23,917 nucleotides of DNA from an uncultured Lachnospiraceae bacterium (lineage in GTDB: Bacteria; Bacillota; Clostridia; Lachnospirales; Lachnospiraceae), in NCBI GenBank assembly GCA_910578115.1, contig CAJTPO010000062.1, positions 1-23,917 on the forward strand, in the 5' to 3' direction. The notes below the pieces were generated by a model. That model was not told the origin of the DNA. It did not search any database and saw only the letters and a list, made by a program, of their open reading frames with translations. The first letter of the stretch is position 1. Each line of letters starts with the position of its first letter. The translations under genes were made by a program, and so were the position numbers. This document shows, piece after piece, positions 1-8,837 of the stretch.

Positions 1-17
1 TTACAAATATATACTTG

Positions 18-77
18 TCATTTTACAAACATGCATTTCGATTTATAAAGCTGCACCTCGTTTTACAATTGACCTCC
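18..77. repeat. Three degenerate 20-bp tandem repeats
   Basis: Three consecutive 20-base units start at 18, 38 and 58 and share the pattern TC[A/G]-TTTA[C/T]AA, with TGCA near the end of units 1 and 2. Units 1 and 2 match at 13 of 20 positions, and units 2 and 3 at 12 of 20. A further TTACAAA at 1-7 may be a truncated fourth unit. No gene covers this stretch. Arrays of this size occur as protein-binding iterons and as transposase-binding sites at transposon ends, but nothing to the left is visible, so the role is open. Confidence 0.4.
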
Positions 78-110
78 GACTCTCGACCTGACTCTTGAAA
101 ATGCAAATAG

Positions 111-173
111 TTATTGATAAAAAATAATATTTTATTGATATTCGATAAATTTTTATTGACATTCATTTCCAAC
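111..173. repeat. Three 21-bp-spaced direct repeats before the DUF2975 gene
   Basis: The 9-mer TTATTGATA occurs at 111-119 and 132-140, and TTATTGACA at 153-161. The spacing is exactly 21 bp, two helical turns, so the copies lie on one face of the DNA. The third copy contains the putative -35 box of the following gene. This geometry suits an activator or repressor binding site, but the AT-rich context makes chance similarity possible. Region 1-287 holds no gene that I trust. Confidence 0.4.
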
Positions 174-184
174 GGTGATACTGT
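156..184 (+). promoter_or_regulatory. Putative promoter of the DUF2975 cluster
   Basis: A perfect -35 TTGACA lies at 156-161. A 17-base spacer leads to TACTGT at 179-184, preceded by TG at 176-177 as an extended -10. The -10 itself is weak. Transcription would begin near 191, about 95 bases before the chosen start codon. Confidence 0.4.
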
Positions 185-287
185 ATCCTTACAGAGTGAC
201 ATCACCTGTATAAAATCTCCGGTTTCTCTCAATCCGATTCATACATGGTATGCCACAAATCACGGAAAGGAAGGATTGACTATTCTC

Positions 288-734
288 ATGAAAGACAAAT
301 TAACTCTCTTCACCAAGTATCTGCTGGATTTTATGTTCTATTCCGGTATTTTCGTTATCATAACACTGCCATTCAGTGTCAGGTTTTACGGCAGATACAG
401 CACCTATTTTGCTGAAAATTATTATTCTCTGTGCGTCGTGCTTTTCCTGTCCGGCATATTTGCCATCCTGATCGTACAACAGCTGCGCAGGATGTTCAAA
501 ACAGTCATCGACGACGACTGCTTTATTCACGAGAATGTGAAGAGTCTTGAGAAGATGAGCAGCTACAGCTTTTTCATTGCAGTCATCACCTCATGCCGTC
601 TCTTTATCTTCATCACGCCCTCCATCTTTATCATCATCCTTGTCTTTGTGATCGCGGGGCTTTTCAGTAAAGTACTGGCGGGCGTTTTTGACAAGGCAGT
701 GACCTACAAGCTGGAGAACGATCTGACCATTTAG
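288..734 (+). CDS. DUF2975 family membrane protein
   Basis: A 148-residue protein with about four hydrophobic segments (near residues 14-32, 45-65, 90-110 and 112-132). It has the typical DUF2975 C-terminus, an amphipathic stretch ending in ENDLTI. The middle part contains CFIHENVKSLEKM, matching the family's conserved loop between helices. The start at 288 was chosen because AAGGAAGG lies upstream and the family is usually 140-170 residues. An upstream in-frame ATG at 114 would add a non-membrane leader encoded by the repeat and promoter region. The next gene is a YozG-type HTH regulator, the usual partner of this family. Biochemical function is unknown. It probably acts in the cytoplasmic membrane, perhaps modulating its small regulator. 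Confidence 0.8.
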   Translation: MKDKLTLFTKYLLDFMFYSGIFVIITLPFSVRFYGRYSTYFAENYYSLCVVLFLSGIFAILIVQQLRRMFKTVIDDDCFIHENVKSLEKMSSYSFFIAVITSCRLFIFITPSIFIIILVFVIAGLFSKVLAGVFDKAVTYKLENDLTI

Positions 735-846
735 CAGTGACCCGCATACTGCAGAACAGCCTGACTGTTTAAAAGTATATGAAAATATTTGCGGATGTTT
801 AAAGGACAACATGACATAACGGCAAACTACAATGAAGGAGGCTATC

Positions 847-1080
847 ATGGCAATCATCATCAATCTGGATGTAATGATGGCGAAGCGCAAGAAAGGACTG
901 ACCGAACTGGCAGGTGAAATTGATATTACCCTTGCGAATCTGTCCATTTTAAAAAATAACAAGGCAAAGGCAATCCGTCTTTCCACGCTCAACGAAATCT
1001 GTAAAGCGCTGGACTGCCAGCCCGGGGATCTGCTGCAGTATGTGGAAGACGAAGATTCTCCGGAAGCCACAGAAAAATAG
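847..1080 (+). CDS. Small XRE/YozG-type helix-turn-helix regulator
   Basis: A 77-residue, nearly all-HTH protein. The residues around TELAGEIDITLANLSILKNN form helices 2 and 3 of a Cro/CI-like fold, and a final helix contains LNEICKALDCQPGDLL, the hallmark of the YozG/HTH_26 group. The start at 847 is set by a strong AAGGAGG at 835-841; an in-frame ATG at 832 lies upstream of this ribosome site and is unlikely. It sits between DUF2975 and DUF4173 genes on the same strand, an arrangement often seen in Firmicutes. It probably autoregulates the cluster. The C-terminal tail is acidic (residues around VEDEDSPEATEK). Confidence 0.85.
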   Translation: MAIIINLDVMMAKRKKGLTELAGEIDITLANLSILKNNKAKAIRLSTLNEICKALDCQPGDLLQYVEDEDSPEATEK

Positions 1081-1121
1081 AATGACATGTTAAATATTTA
1101 TGATAAGAAAGGAGTCCACTT

Positions 1122-2723
1122 ATGCAACAAACAGAACAAACCAATCCTTACACGGTATACCAGCCGGCCTACACTCCAAAACCCGACACCGTCTACACGA
1201 AGACTATGAAAGAACATTTTTCTTTCTTCGGTATCGGCAGCCTGCTCTATGCGATCTTCTACACATTCTGTCTGTATAAGAATGCATCCGGTATTACCTA
1301 CCCTTTTTTCGTCGCAGGAACCCTCTTTTATTTCTTCTTCTCTATGCAAAAGTTAGGGGTTCCTTACAAAAAAAGCAGTATATTCTATCTTGTCAGCATT
1401 CAGCTTCTGGGAATCTCCAACTGCCTCACTGATTCCCCGCAGATTCTGTTTTTTAACAAATGCGGCATTTTTCTGCTGGCTTTTATCTTAATGCTGCACA
1501 CCGTGTACACCGATCAGAACTGGGATCTTCCCAAATATTTTACAGCCTGTTTCCAGACAGCCGGTACCACGATCTGCTGCCTGTTTCGCCCCTTTGGCGA
1601 CATGGTGTTTTATTTTGATGCGCAAAAACAGAAGAAAACCGGCAAAAAAAGTTATCTTATTCCAATTTTCATCGGGATTGCCATCTCTGTTCCTCTGCTT
1701 CTGTTTGTCACCGTACTTTTGGCCAGTGCAGACGCGGTATTTGCCGAAATTTTCTCACGCATACTGGAATCAATTAATTTTGAGTCATTTTTCACCATCT
1801 TTTTCATGATGACTGCCGTGTCCTTCTCTTCCTACGCAGTCTATGCAGCGCTTGCCATGAAAAACGTCAAAGAAGAGCGGACAGATCACAGGACGCAGGA
1901 ACCGGTTATCGCCATCATCATTACGGCGGCGCTCTGCTTCGTCTACCTGATCTTCAGTGTGATACAGATTCTGTATCTTTTTATCGGAAACATGCGTCTT
2001 CCAGAAGGTTATACTTATTCCAGCTATGCCAGAGAAGGATTTTTCCAGCTGCTGGCGGTATGTATTTTAAACCTGATCATTGTGCTTATTTTCCTCTGTT
2101 TTTTCCGGGAAAATATTGTGCTGAGGATTCTGCTCACGGTCCTTTCCGGGTGTACTTTTATCATGATCTTCTCAAGCGCCCTGCGCATGCTCATGTACAT
2201 CAACCGCTATAACCTGACGCTGCTGCGGATCCTCGTTCTCTGGGCGCTGTCTGTCATCTTCCTGTTGATGATGGGCGTGACTGTATTTATCTATAAGAAC
2301 AGCTTTCCGCTCTTTCCTTATGGCATGGCAGTGGTCACCGTTTTTTATATTGTGCTTTCCTTCTCCCGTCCCGACTACTGGATTGCCCGCTATAATCTGA
2401 ACCAGGAGCATATGGCCTTTCTGAACGACTATGACATTCACGACAACCAGCAGTATCTTTCCACCCTGTCGGCGGATGCCGCACCGATCCTGCTTGATGA
2501 CAGGTATAACTTCTATATCAAAGGAGCGAATGAATACATCCGCACGGAAGGCCTGCCGGAAAACTACGAGGAAATCAGAACCCGTCTGAATCCGGAAGAA
2601 GGCTCCATAGATGAACTGGACTGGATGCGTCTGTATTATTTGAAGATCGAAGAACTGTCCGAGGAGATGCATCTGCGCAATTTTAACTTTTCAGTCCACA
2701 CTGCGGAGAAATATCTGTGGTAA
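1122..2723 (+). CDS. DUF4173/DUF4153-type polytopic membrane protein
   Basis: A 533-residue protein with roughly ten or eleven hydrophobic helices between residues 25 and 415 and a soluble C-terminal region of about 120 residues. The layout and size fit the DUF4173 (DUF4153-like) family. The N-terminal 25 residues are polar and rich in Gln, Thr and Pro. The GAAAGGAG ribosome site just before the ATG supports this start. It follows the DUF2975 and HTH genes with 41 bases between, so a three-gene transcript is likely. No catalytic motif is evident and the function is unknown. Codon choice (CTG, ATC, GCC) resembles the neighbouring kinase gene rather than an acquired gene. Confidence 0.75.
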   Translation: MQQTEQTNPYTVYQPAYTPKPDTVYTKTMKEHFSFFGIGSLLYAIFYTFCLYKNASGITYPFFVAGTLFYFFFSMQKLGVPYKKSSIFYLVSIQLLGISNCLTDSPQILFFNKCGIFLLAFILMLHTVYTDQNWDLPKYFTACFQTAGTTICCLFRPFGDMVFYFDAQKQKKTGKKSYLIPIFIGIAISVPLLLFVTVLLASADAVFAEIFSRILESINFESFFTIFFMMTAVSFSSYAVYAALAMKNVKEERTDHRTQEPVIAIIITAALCFVYLIFSVIQILYLFIGNMRLPEGYTYSSYAREGFFQLLAVCILNLIIVLIFLCFFRENIVLRILLTVLSGCTFIMIFSSALRMLMYINRYNLTLLRILVLWALSVIFLLMMGVTVFIYKNSFPLFPYGMAVVTVFYIVLSFSRPDYWIARYNLNQEHMAFLNDYDIHDNQQYLSTLSADAAPILLDDRYNFYIKGANEYIRTEGLPENYEEIRTRLNPEEGSIDELDWMRLYYLKIEELSEEMHLRNFNFSVHTAEKYLW

Positions 2724-2726
2724 TTA

Positions 2727-2755
2727 TTGTTGAGTCCCTCTAATCATGTTAAAAT
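2727..2755 (+). promoter_or_regulatory. Putative promoter of the hybrid kinase gene
   Basis: The extended -10 TGTTAAAAT lies at 2747-2755, with TTGTTG at 2727-2732 as a weak -35 and a 17-base spacer. Transcription from about 2762 would exclude the in-frame TTG at 2727 as a start and supports the ATG at 2790. Confidence 0.4.
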
Positions 2756-2789
2756 AAGCTATCAGACAATCGAATTGAGGGCTAAACAT

Positions 2790-5700
2790 ATGAGACATAA
2801 AAAATCACTGCAGGACATTGCATATGGCCTGTTTCTCCTGACAGCAATTATCCTGTTATTTTTCTGGTACACATCGCAGAACAGCCGGCGGATGGAAGAA
2901 CAGAACAAAATCTATGCCGCCGACTCTGCGCGCCAGACAGCTGTCAAAATAGACGAGGAGCTCAACAACGCTCTGGATCTGATCACCACTTATGCTTATT
3001 TTATAGAAGACGGACTGACCAAACCCGATATCACTCTTTCCATGCTGGACAACCTTGCCGAACATTCCCTGTTTGACGTACTTCTCTTTACAGATTCCGA
3101 TGGCGTTGACCATATCAGCGACGGCAGGACTTCCAATGTGACCGACCGCAGCTTTTTTATAGACGGCATGAATGGCGGCATCGGCACGGATATCATATTC
3201 GATCCCCATCTTTTCAATGAAACGATGGCCTGTTTCTATGCGCCGATCCACTATGACGGCGAGATCATAGGCGTCCTGCGGGGCGCTTATCTGGCGGAGG
3301 AATATCTGCACGACATGTTAAATACCTCCTACTTCGGCGAACGGGCAGATCTTTTTCTCTGTACATCGGACGGCACGGTAATTGCCAGCTCCGATGACAA
3401 CGAGAAAACATACGAAGGCAATCTGATCGATATTCTGCTGGAAACCAACGTGATCAATGAAAATGCGGCAGCCGGCGCCCGGGAGATTTTTGCAAACGGC
3501 GGCGAAGGCGCTTTTCTCTGTGACTCTGACAGCCTGACCGACAATCTCTGCGTTACCTATCTGCCCAGCCACGACTTTGTCCTTCTGCAGACTTTTCCAA
3601 AAAATATTACCCAGCGCATGATCCGGGATGAAAATCTTGTCGGTATCCGCCTGGAAGTCATGCTTCTGATTCTCTTTGCCGTTTATGTAATCCTGCTGCT
3701 CTTCCGTGCCAGACGGGAGAAGAAAATGCTGGAACAGGAGAATCACGAACTTGGATACCGGATCAACGACGTCCACTCCCTTTTGAATCGGAAAGAAAGA
3801 CAGTATCGGATCGCCATTACTTCCAATGCATTCTGCACTTTTGAATTCAATCTGACCAAAGACTTAATTGAAAATGATATTGTCCGCACGATTGACGGAC
3901 AGCAGATCTCCCTGCTCGAGCGGGTAGGACTCAAAGCGCCCTGCAGCGCTTCCGCATGTTTTAATAAATGGAAGGAATTCGTCCTGGAGGAATCTTTGGA
4001 AGAATACACTGCTATGGTGAACCTGGAATATCTGCGGCATCGCTTCGAAGAAGGCGACGCTCAGGTAGATGTGGATTACTGGGGGCAGGCTTATGCCGAC
4101 CATCCGATGTGCGTCCGTCAGTCCTTTATCATGACGCGGGTCGACAATACGGATGAAATCATGGTAATGGTAGTCTCCAAAGAGATTACCGAGCAGGTGC
4201 GGGAACAGAAGGAGCAGACACAGGCGCTGCAGGATGCCCTGATGCAGGCGCAGCATGCCAACAAGGCCAAGAGCACTTTCCTTTCCAACATGTCCCACGA
4301 TATCCGCACACCGATGAATGCGATCATCGGCTTTGCCACCATCGCCGTCAACCATATCGACAACAAAGAGCAGGTCAGGGATTGTCTGCAGAAGGTTCTT
4401 TCTTCCAGCAATCATCTGTTGAGCCTGATCAACGATATTCTTGACATGAGCCGTATCGAGAGCGGCAAGGTACAGATCAAGGAACAGGAATGCAATATTT
4501 CCGAATTGATGCACAATCTGGTCAATATCATCCAGCCGCAGGTCAAGGCAAAACAGCTGGAGCTGTTCATTGATACCTTCGAAGTAGTCAATGAAGATGT
4601 GATCGCGGACGCTCTGAAATTAAATCAGGTATTCATCAATCTTTTGAGTAACTCCGTAAAGTATACTCCGGCCGGCGGCACCATTTCCTTCCGGATTCAA
4701 CAGAAGACCACCTTCCGCCACGGATACGGGGAATATGCCTTTATTATCCGGGATTCCGGTATCGGCATGTCAGAAGATTTTGTACGGCATATCTTCGAGC
4801 CTTTCGAGCGGGAGACTACCGTGACCCGCTCCGGCATTCAGGGTACAGGGCTTGGCATGGCGATCACGAAGAATATCGTGGAAATGATGAACGGCACCAT
4901 TTCCGTGGAAAGCGAACCGGGAAAAGGAAGCGCCTTCACCGTGGAACTCACCTTAAAGCTGCAGGATGTAGAAAAGAATGCAGAACAGTTAAAAGAGCTG
5001 AACGGACTTCGCGCAATAGTGGTAGACGACGACTTCAATGTCTGTGACAGCGTCACGAAAATGCTCAAACAGCTTGGTATGCGCGCCGAATGGACTACCT
5101 CCGGCAGAGAGGCCGCCTACCGCGCCCGGACAGCGCTGGAGGAAAAAGATTCCTTCCAGATTTATATTGTAGACTGGCAGATGCCGGAGATGAGCGGTAT
5201 CGAGACGGCCAGACAGATCCGCAGCATAGCCGGAGAAGATGTTTCCATTATCATTCTTACCGCCTACGACTGGTCCGATATCGAGGAGGATGCCAGAACA
5301 GCCAATATTTCCGCTTTCTGCGCGAAACCGCTCTTTATGTCAGACTTAAAATCCGCACTGCTGGCAGCCAGCAACCCGGCCGGCAGGAATGAGGAAGCCG
5401 CCGCCTGGACTCTGGCTGATTTCAGCGGCAAACGCGTCCTTCTGGTGGAAGATATCGAACTGAACCGTGAAATTGCGGAGATGATCCTGACCGAAGCAGG
5501 TTTCGCGGTTGAATCCGCCCCTGACGGAACGGATGCCGTAGCCATGATGGAAAAGGCCGAAGAAAACTACTACGACGTGATCCTGATGGATATCCAGATG
5601 CCCGTTATGAACGGTTACGAGGCAACCCGCACGATCCGCAACATGCCGCGGAATGACGTCAAGACTCTGCCCATCATCGCCATGACAGCCAACGCCATGG

Positions 5701-5804
5701 AAGAAGATAAAGAAGCGGCCCTGAAAAACGGCATGAATGCCCATATCGCGAAACCCCTCGATATGGATATCTTTATAGCGGTATTGAAACAATTTGTACA
5801 CTGA
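2790..5804 (+). CDS. Hybrid sensor histidine kinase with two receiver domains
   Basis: A 1004-residue membrane kinase. Helix 1 is near residues 9-27. An extracytoplasmic sensor of about 255 residues follows, Cache-like (SFFIDGMNG, then FYAPIHYDGEIIGVLRG). Helix 2 is near 284-306, then a coiled coil and a PAS-like region (about 335-480). The HisKA H-box is SHDIRTPMNAI with phosphoacceptor His503. The HATPase part shows the N-box (NLLSNSVKYTP), DSGIGM and GTGLGMAI. Receiver 1 (about 740-865) has Asp795 in VDWQMPEMSG. Receiver 2 (882-1003) has Asp934 in MDIQMPVMNGYEA. No HPt domain is visible, so any phosphorelay needs an external partner. The start at 2790 has GAGGG about nine bases upstream. 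The ligand is unknown; Cache sensors typically bind small molecules. Confidence 0.92.
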   Translation: MRHKKSLQDIAYGLFLLTAIILLFFWYTSQNSRRMEEQNKIYAADSARQTAVKIDEELNNALDLITTYAYFIEDGLTKPDITLSMLDNLAEHSLFDVLLFTDSDGVDHISDGRTSNVTDRSFFIDGMNGGIGTDIIFDPHLFNETMACFYAPIHYDGEIIGVLRGAYLAEEYLHDMLNTSYFGERADLFLCTSDGTVIASSDDNEKTYEGNLIDILLETNVINENAAAGAREIFANGGEGAFLCDSDSLTDNLCVTYLPSHDFVLLQTFPKNITQRMIRDENLVGIRLEVMLLILFAVYVILLLFRARREKKMLEQENHELGYRINDVHSLLNRKERQYRIAITSNAFCTFEFNLTKDLIENDIVRTIDGQQISLLERVGLKAPCSASACFNKWKEFVLEESLEEYTAMVNLEYLRHRFEEGDAQVDVDYWGQAYADHPMCVRQSFIMTRVDNTDEIMVMVVSKEITEQVREQKEQTQALQDALMQAQHANKAKSTFLSNMSHDIRTPMNAIIGFATIAVNHIDNKEQVRDCLQKVLSSSNHLLSLINDILDMSRIESGKVQIKEQECNISELMHNLVNIIQPQVKAKQLELFIDTFEVVNEDVIADALKLNQVFINLLSNSVKYTPAGGTISFRIQQKTTFRHGYGEYAFIIRDSGIGMSEDFVRHIFEPFERETTVTRSGIQGTGLGMAITKNIVEMMNGTISVESEPGKGSAFTVELTLKLQDVEKNAEQLKELNGLRAIVVDDDFNVCDSVTKMLKQLGMRAEWTTSGREAAYRARTALEEKDSFQIYIVDWQMPEMSGIETARQIRSIAGEDVSIIILTAYDWSDIEEDARTANISAFCAKPLFMSDLKSALLAASNPAGRNEEAAAWTLADFSGKRVLLVEDIELNREIAEMILTEAGFAVESAPDGTDAVAMMEKAEENYYDVILMDIQMPVMNGYEATRTIRNMPRNDVKTLPIIAMTANAMEEDKEAALKNGMNAHIAKPLDMDIFIAVLKQFVH

Positions 5805-5816
5805 ACCATGGTATGT

Positions 5817-5868
5817 CCGGTATCATCCACGATAAGTACCGTTACCTTGCTTATTGTGGGTATACCGG
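5817..5868. promoter_or_regulatory. Long imperfect inverted repeat between kinase and radical SAM genes
   Basis: Arms 5817-5836 and 5850-5868 both begin or end with CCGGTAT/ATACCGG and continue through CCAC/GTGG to ATAAG/CTTAT, giving about 17 potential pairs with one bulge around a 13-base loop. There is no T-run after it, so it is not a classical terminator. It could be a processing hairpin, an attenuator or an operator for the downstream gene, whose start is 27 bases further on. Confidence 0.5.
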
Positions 5869-5894
5869 GAAAATGTAGAGGTTAACGGATAATC

Positions 5895-7703
5895 ATGAAA
5901 ATTTTACTGATCGCTGTCAATGCCAGATATATCCATTCCAATCCTGCTGTTTTTTCTCTGAAAGCCTGTACAGGCATCTACAATTCTTATGTAGATATCA
6001 TCGAATTTACGATCAACCAGTCACCTTCTTATCTTTTACAGGAAATTTATAAAAGGCAGCCCGATGTGGCCGCCTTCTCCTGTTATATCTGGAACCGGAC
6101 GATACTGGATGCCGTTATCCCCGATCTGCACAAAATACTGCCAAAGACCGATTTCTGGGCCGGCGGGCCGGAGGTCTCCTACAACGCACAGGAAATGATC
6201 GACAGATGGCAGCTGCGCGGTGTTATGACAGGTCCCGGGGAAGGTTCTTTCTCTTATCTGGTATCTTCTTATGTAAATGGAACAGCCAACAGTCTGCCCG
6301 CGGTTCTCGATCAAACCAATACGGTCAGGCTTTCCCTTAATGAAATTCCCTTCTGGTATGGCGGATATGGAATCAAAGACACATCAGACAGTTGTATAAG
6401 TAATACCGGAGATACTGGAACATACAATGATATCCAACGGGAAAAAGGCATGGCAGACTTTACAAATCGTATCGTCTATTACGAGAGCAGCAGAGGTTGT
6501 CCCTTCTCCTGCAGCTATTGTCTTTCTTCCATTGACAAAACCATGGACTTCCTCTCTGTCGAACGTGTCTGTCGGGAGCTGGATTTCTTTCTCGAACGAA
6601 AAGTACCGCAGGTTAAATTTACAGACCGTACTTTTAACTGTAAGAAAGACCATGCGCTGCCTGTTTTGCGGCATATTCTCGAACACGATAACGGCATTAC
6701 CAATTTTCATTTTGAGATCGCCGCGGACCTGCTGGATGAGGAATATTTTGCAGTATTGAGACAACTTCGGCCCGGAGCCGTGCAGCTGGAGATCGGCATT
6801 CAATCAACATGCCCGGAAACCATCGCTGCCATTGACCGGAAAATGGATTTCGCGAAAGTAGCTGACGTGGTCAGACAGATCTCCCGCTGGCATAATATCC
6901 ATATCCATCTGGATCTGATCGTCGGGCTTCCTTTTGAGGATCTGTGCACATTCCGAAATTCCTTCAATGACGTCTATGCCATGCGGCCGCAGCAGCTCCA
7001 ACTGGGTTTCCTGAAAGTACTGAAAGGATCCGCCATGGAACGACGCTCCCTGCAGTATGATCTTGTATATACCGGCCTGCCGCCCTACGAAGTGCTGTCC
7101 ACGAAATGGCTTTCCTACGAGGATATCTGCCGCCTGAAACAGGTGGAAGATGTGCTGGAAATCTACTATAACAGTGGACAGTTTGCGCATACGCTGGCAT
7201 TTCTGTGCGGTCATTTTGACACGCCCTTTGCCATGTATGAAAGCCTTGCCGGCTGGTATGAGGAACATGCTCTGTTCGGCATACAGTCCTCCCGGCTAAA
7301 GAAATACGAGACCATACTGGCATTTGGAACTGCCTGCATTGAGAACAAAGAACAGATAGAGGCTTATGAAAAATCCAGACAGATCTCGCTTCTCACAGAG
7401 TATGTCACCTACGACTTATATCTGCGGGAACACGTGAAAAACCGCCCCTCCTTCGCGGCCTCTCTGGAAAAATGGAAAGATATCATACACGAGATCCTGC
7501 ATCGGGAAGCGGAGGCTCATGAACTCTTTCCACAACTGGCAAATTCCGGTTACCGGGATTTGACGAAAATTCTTCATGTTGAAGTATTTACGTCCGTTTT
7601 TGATACGCCGTGCGCTGTTCTATTCTTTTATGAAAAGCGTGATCCGCTGACCAATAATTGTCAGACGGTAAAAATATCTTTCAGTATGCAAAACCAACTA
7701 TGA
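5895..7703 (+). CDS. B12-binding-type radical SAM protein with DUF4080
   Basis: A 602-residue protein. Residues 1-130 resemble a cobalamin-binding Rossmann domain (opening KILLIAVNARYIHSNPAV, later FWAGGPEVSYN), though the DxHxxG motif is not evident. The radical SAM core begins at YYESSRGCPFSCSYC, with cluster cysteines 202, 206 and 209 in the CX3CX2C pattern. LEIGIQS and the LIVGLPFED segment are also typical of the core. The C-terminal 150 or so residues match the DUF4080 region. A stretch of about 35 polar residues just before the core (around DTSDSCISNTGDTG) looks like an insertion. The product should bind a [4Fe-4S] cluster and cleave S-adenosylmethionine; the substrate is unknown. The ribosome site (GTAGAGG) is rather distant. 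Confidence 0.85.
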   Translation: MKILLIAVNARYIHSNPAVFSLKACTGIYNSYVDIIEFTINQSPSYLLQEIYKRQPDVAAFSCYIWNRTILDAVIPDLHKILPKTDFWAGGPEVSYNAQEMIDRWQLRGVMTGPGEGSFSYLVSSYVNGTANSLPAVLDQTNTVRLSLNEIPFWYGGYGIKDTSDSCISNTGDTGTYNDIQREKGMADFTNRIVYYESSRGCPFSCSYCLSSIDKTMDFLSVERVCRELDFFLERKVPQVKFTDRTFNCKKDHALPVLRHILEHDNGITNFHFEIAADLLDEEYFAVLRQLRPGAVQLEIGIQSTCPETIAAIDRKMDFAKVADVVRQISRWHNIHIHLDLIVGLPFEDLCTFRNSFNDVYAMRPQQLQLGFLKVLKGSAMERRSLQYDLVYTGLPPYEVLSTKWLSYEDICRLKQVEDVLEIYYNSGQFAHTLAFLCGHFDTPFAMYESLAGWYEEHALFGIQSSRLKKYETILAFGTACIENKEQIEAYEKSRQISLLTEYVTYDLYLREHVKNRPSFAASLEKWKDIIHEILHREAEAHELFPQLANSGYRDLTKILHVEVFTSVFDTPCAVLFFYEKRDPLTNNCQTVKISFSMQNQL

Positions 7704-7761
7704 ATTTACCTGTAAATATAGTTTCACATTTATAAAAAATGTATGCAAATAAAATAATCCT

Positions 7762-7790
7762 CTGGCAATTAAATAAAAAGAGAGTATAAT
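7762..7790 (+). promoter_or_regulatory. Promoter of the secreted-protein gene
   Basis: CTGGCA at 7762-7767 (four of six matches to TTGACA) is followed by a 17-base spacer and a perfect TATAAT at 7785-7790. The surroundings are AT-rich, including a possible UP-like stretch just upstream. This gives a leader of about 70 bases before the ATG at 7868. Confidence 0.6.
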
Positions 7791-7867
7791 AAAATTATAT
7801 TTTCGTCAAAAGCGTTAATATATCCCACACCAGCAGAAATGTGATTGCAAATGAAAGGAGTTTCAAA

Positions 7868-8785
7868 ATGAAAAAAGTAAGAAGATTATTTGTTCTCGTT
7901 TTAGCTTGTTCTATGCTGTTCTCCATGACAGCAATGGCAAAAGAAGTGGGTGCTCCCGTCGCAGATTATGAGCTGGCGGCTCCCGCAGAAATTACTGGCT
8001 ATTGGTATTGGGTAGACAGAAATGGTAAAATTGTCGATCTTGCCTGGATCGATTATTCCAAAGATCCTGTAACCGTTATGCCTTCTGAAATTGTAAACGC
8101 CGCTGTTGATCAGGATAAAATGGTTGGTGAATACATGAATAATGCCGTTACCGGTATCTGGGCTATGGACAAGGTTGTTCCTGTTGCACAGGGCGGCGGT
8201 GTTATTGTAGACGATAACGCTACGAATCTGACATTCTCAGTTTTGAAACCTGAACTTTCACGCGTTTATTCCGCAAAGGATTTTGCTGCTACATTAAACG
8301 GAACATTGTTAAATGTCGTAAAAGTCGGAGTTCCTGCCAATTTCGGTTTTGATGTTGCTAATGTAAACTTCTATACACCTGGAATCACTGCAGAACAGAA
8401 TGTGAAAGTCTATCAGTATAACGATGATGATGTATGGACAGAATGCAATGTTACCGAGGTAAGAGAAGATCACGTTGTAGTTGATGTTACATCAGCAGGA
8501 ATCATTGCTTTCATTGAAGTTCCTGCTGAAGAAGTTGTTGAAGAAGCTGCTGTTGTCGTACCTGCTGCTGTTGTGACAACAGTTGAAGAAGCTGACAACG
8601 TAGCTGCTGTTGCTGAGACAGCCGATGAAGAAGAAGCTGACGATGTAACTGCTGTTGCTGAAACAGCTGATGAAGAAGCTGATGATACTGAAGCATCCGA
8701 CAGTGAAGTTGCTGACGATGAAACAGCTGTTGATGATGAGACAACTGTTGACGATGAAGACGCTACTGAGACACCTGCAGAATAG
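7868..8785 (+). CDS. Secreted protein with acidic repetitive C-terminal tail
   Basis: A 305-residue protein. A signal peptide (KKVRR, a hydrophobic core to about residue 21, then TAMA before KEVG) predicts signal peptidase I cleavage near residue 24-25. Cys15 lies mid-core, so a lipoprotein is less likely. The mature region to about residue 215 has no domain I recognise. The last 85 residues are almost only Ala, Val, Glu, Asp and Thr, with a near-duplicate of AVAETADEEEADD. There is no LPXTG motif or C-terminal helix. The start at 7868 follows AAAGGAG by seven bases. A consensus promoter, strong ribosome site, strong terminator and codons such as GTT, GCT and GAA, unlike the GCC/CTG-rich neighbours, suggest high expression. 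Function unknown. Confidence 0.8.
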   Translation: MKKVRRLFVLVLACSMLFSMTAMAKEVGAPVADYELAAPAEITGYWYWVDRNGKIVDLAWIDYSKDPVTVMPSEIVNAAVDQDKMVGEYMNNAVTGIWAMDKVVPVAQGGGVIVDDNATNLTFSVLKPELSRVYSAKDFAATLNGTLLNVVKVGVPANFGFDVANVNFYTPGITAEQNVKVYQYNDDDVWTECNVTEVREDHVVVDVTSAGIIAFIEVPAEEVVEEAAVVVPAAVVTTVEEADNVAAVAETADEEEADDVTAVAETADEEADDTEASDSEVADDETAVDDETTVDDEDATETPAE

Positions 8786-8837
8786 CAACTTACTGAAACA
8801 TAAAACTTTATTCTTATCGTGTGTGGGAAACTATTAG

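Noticed and set aside
2727..2789. Upstream TTG start for the hybrid kinase
   Set aside because: It overlaps the putative promoter, and the added residues precede the normal short cytoplasmic leader; the ATG at 2790 has a better ribosome site.
7704..7750. Short AT-rich hairpins after the radical SAM gene
   Set aside because: Stems of six A/T-rich pairs without G/C content are expected by chance in such sequence.
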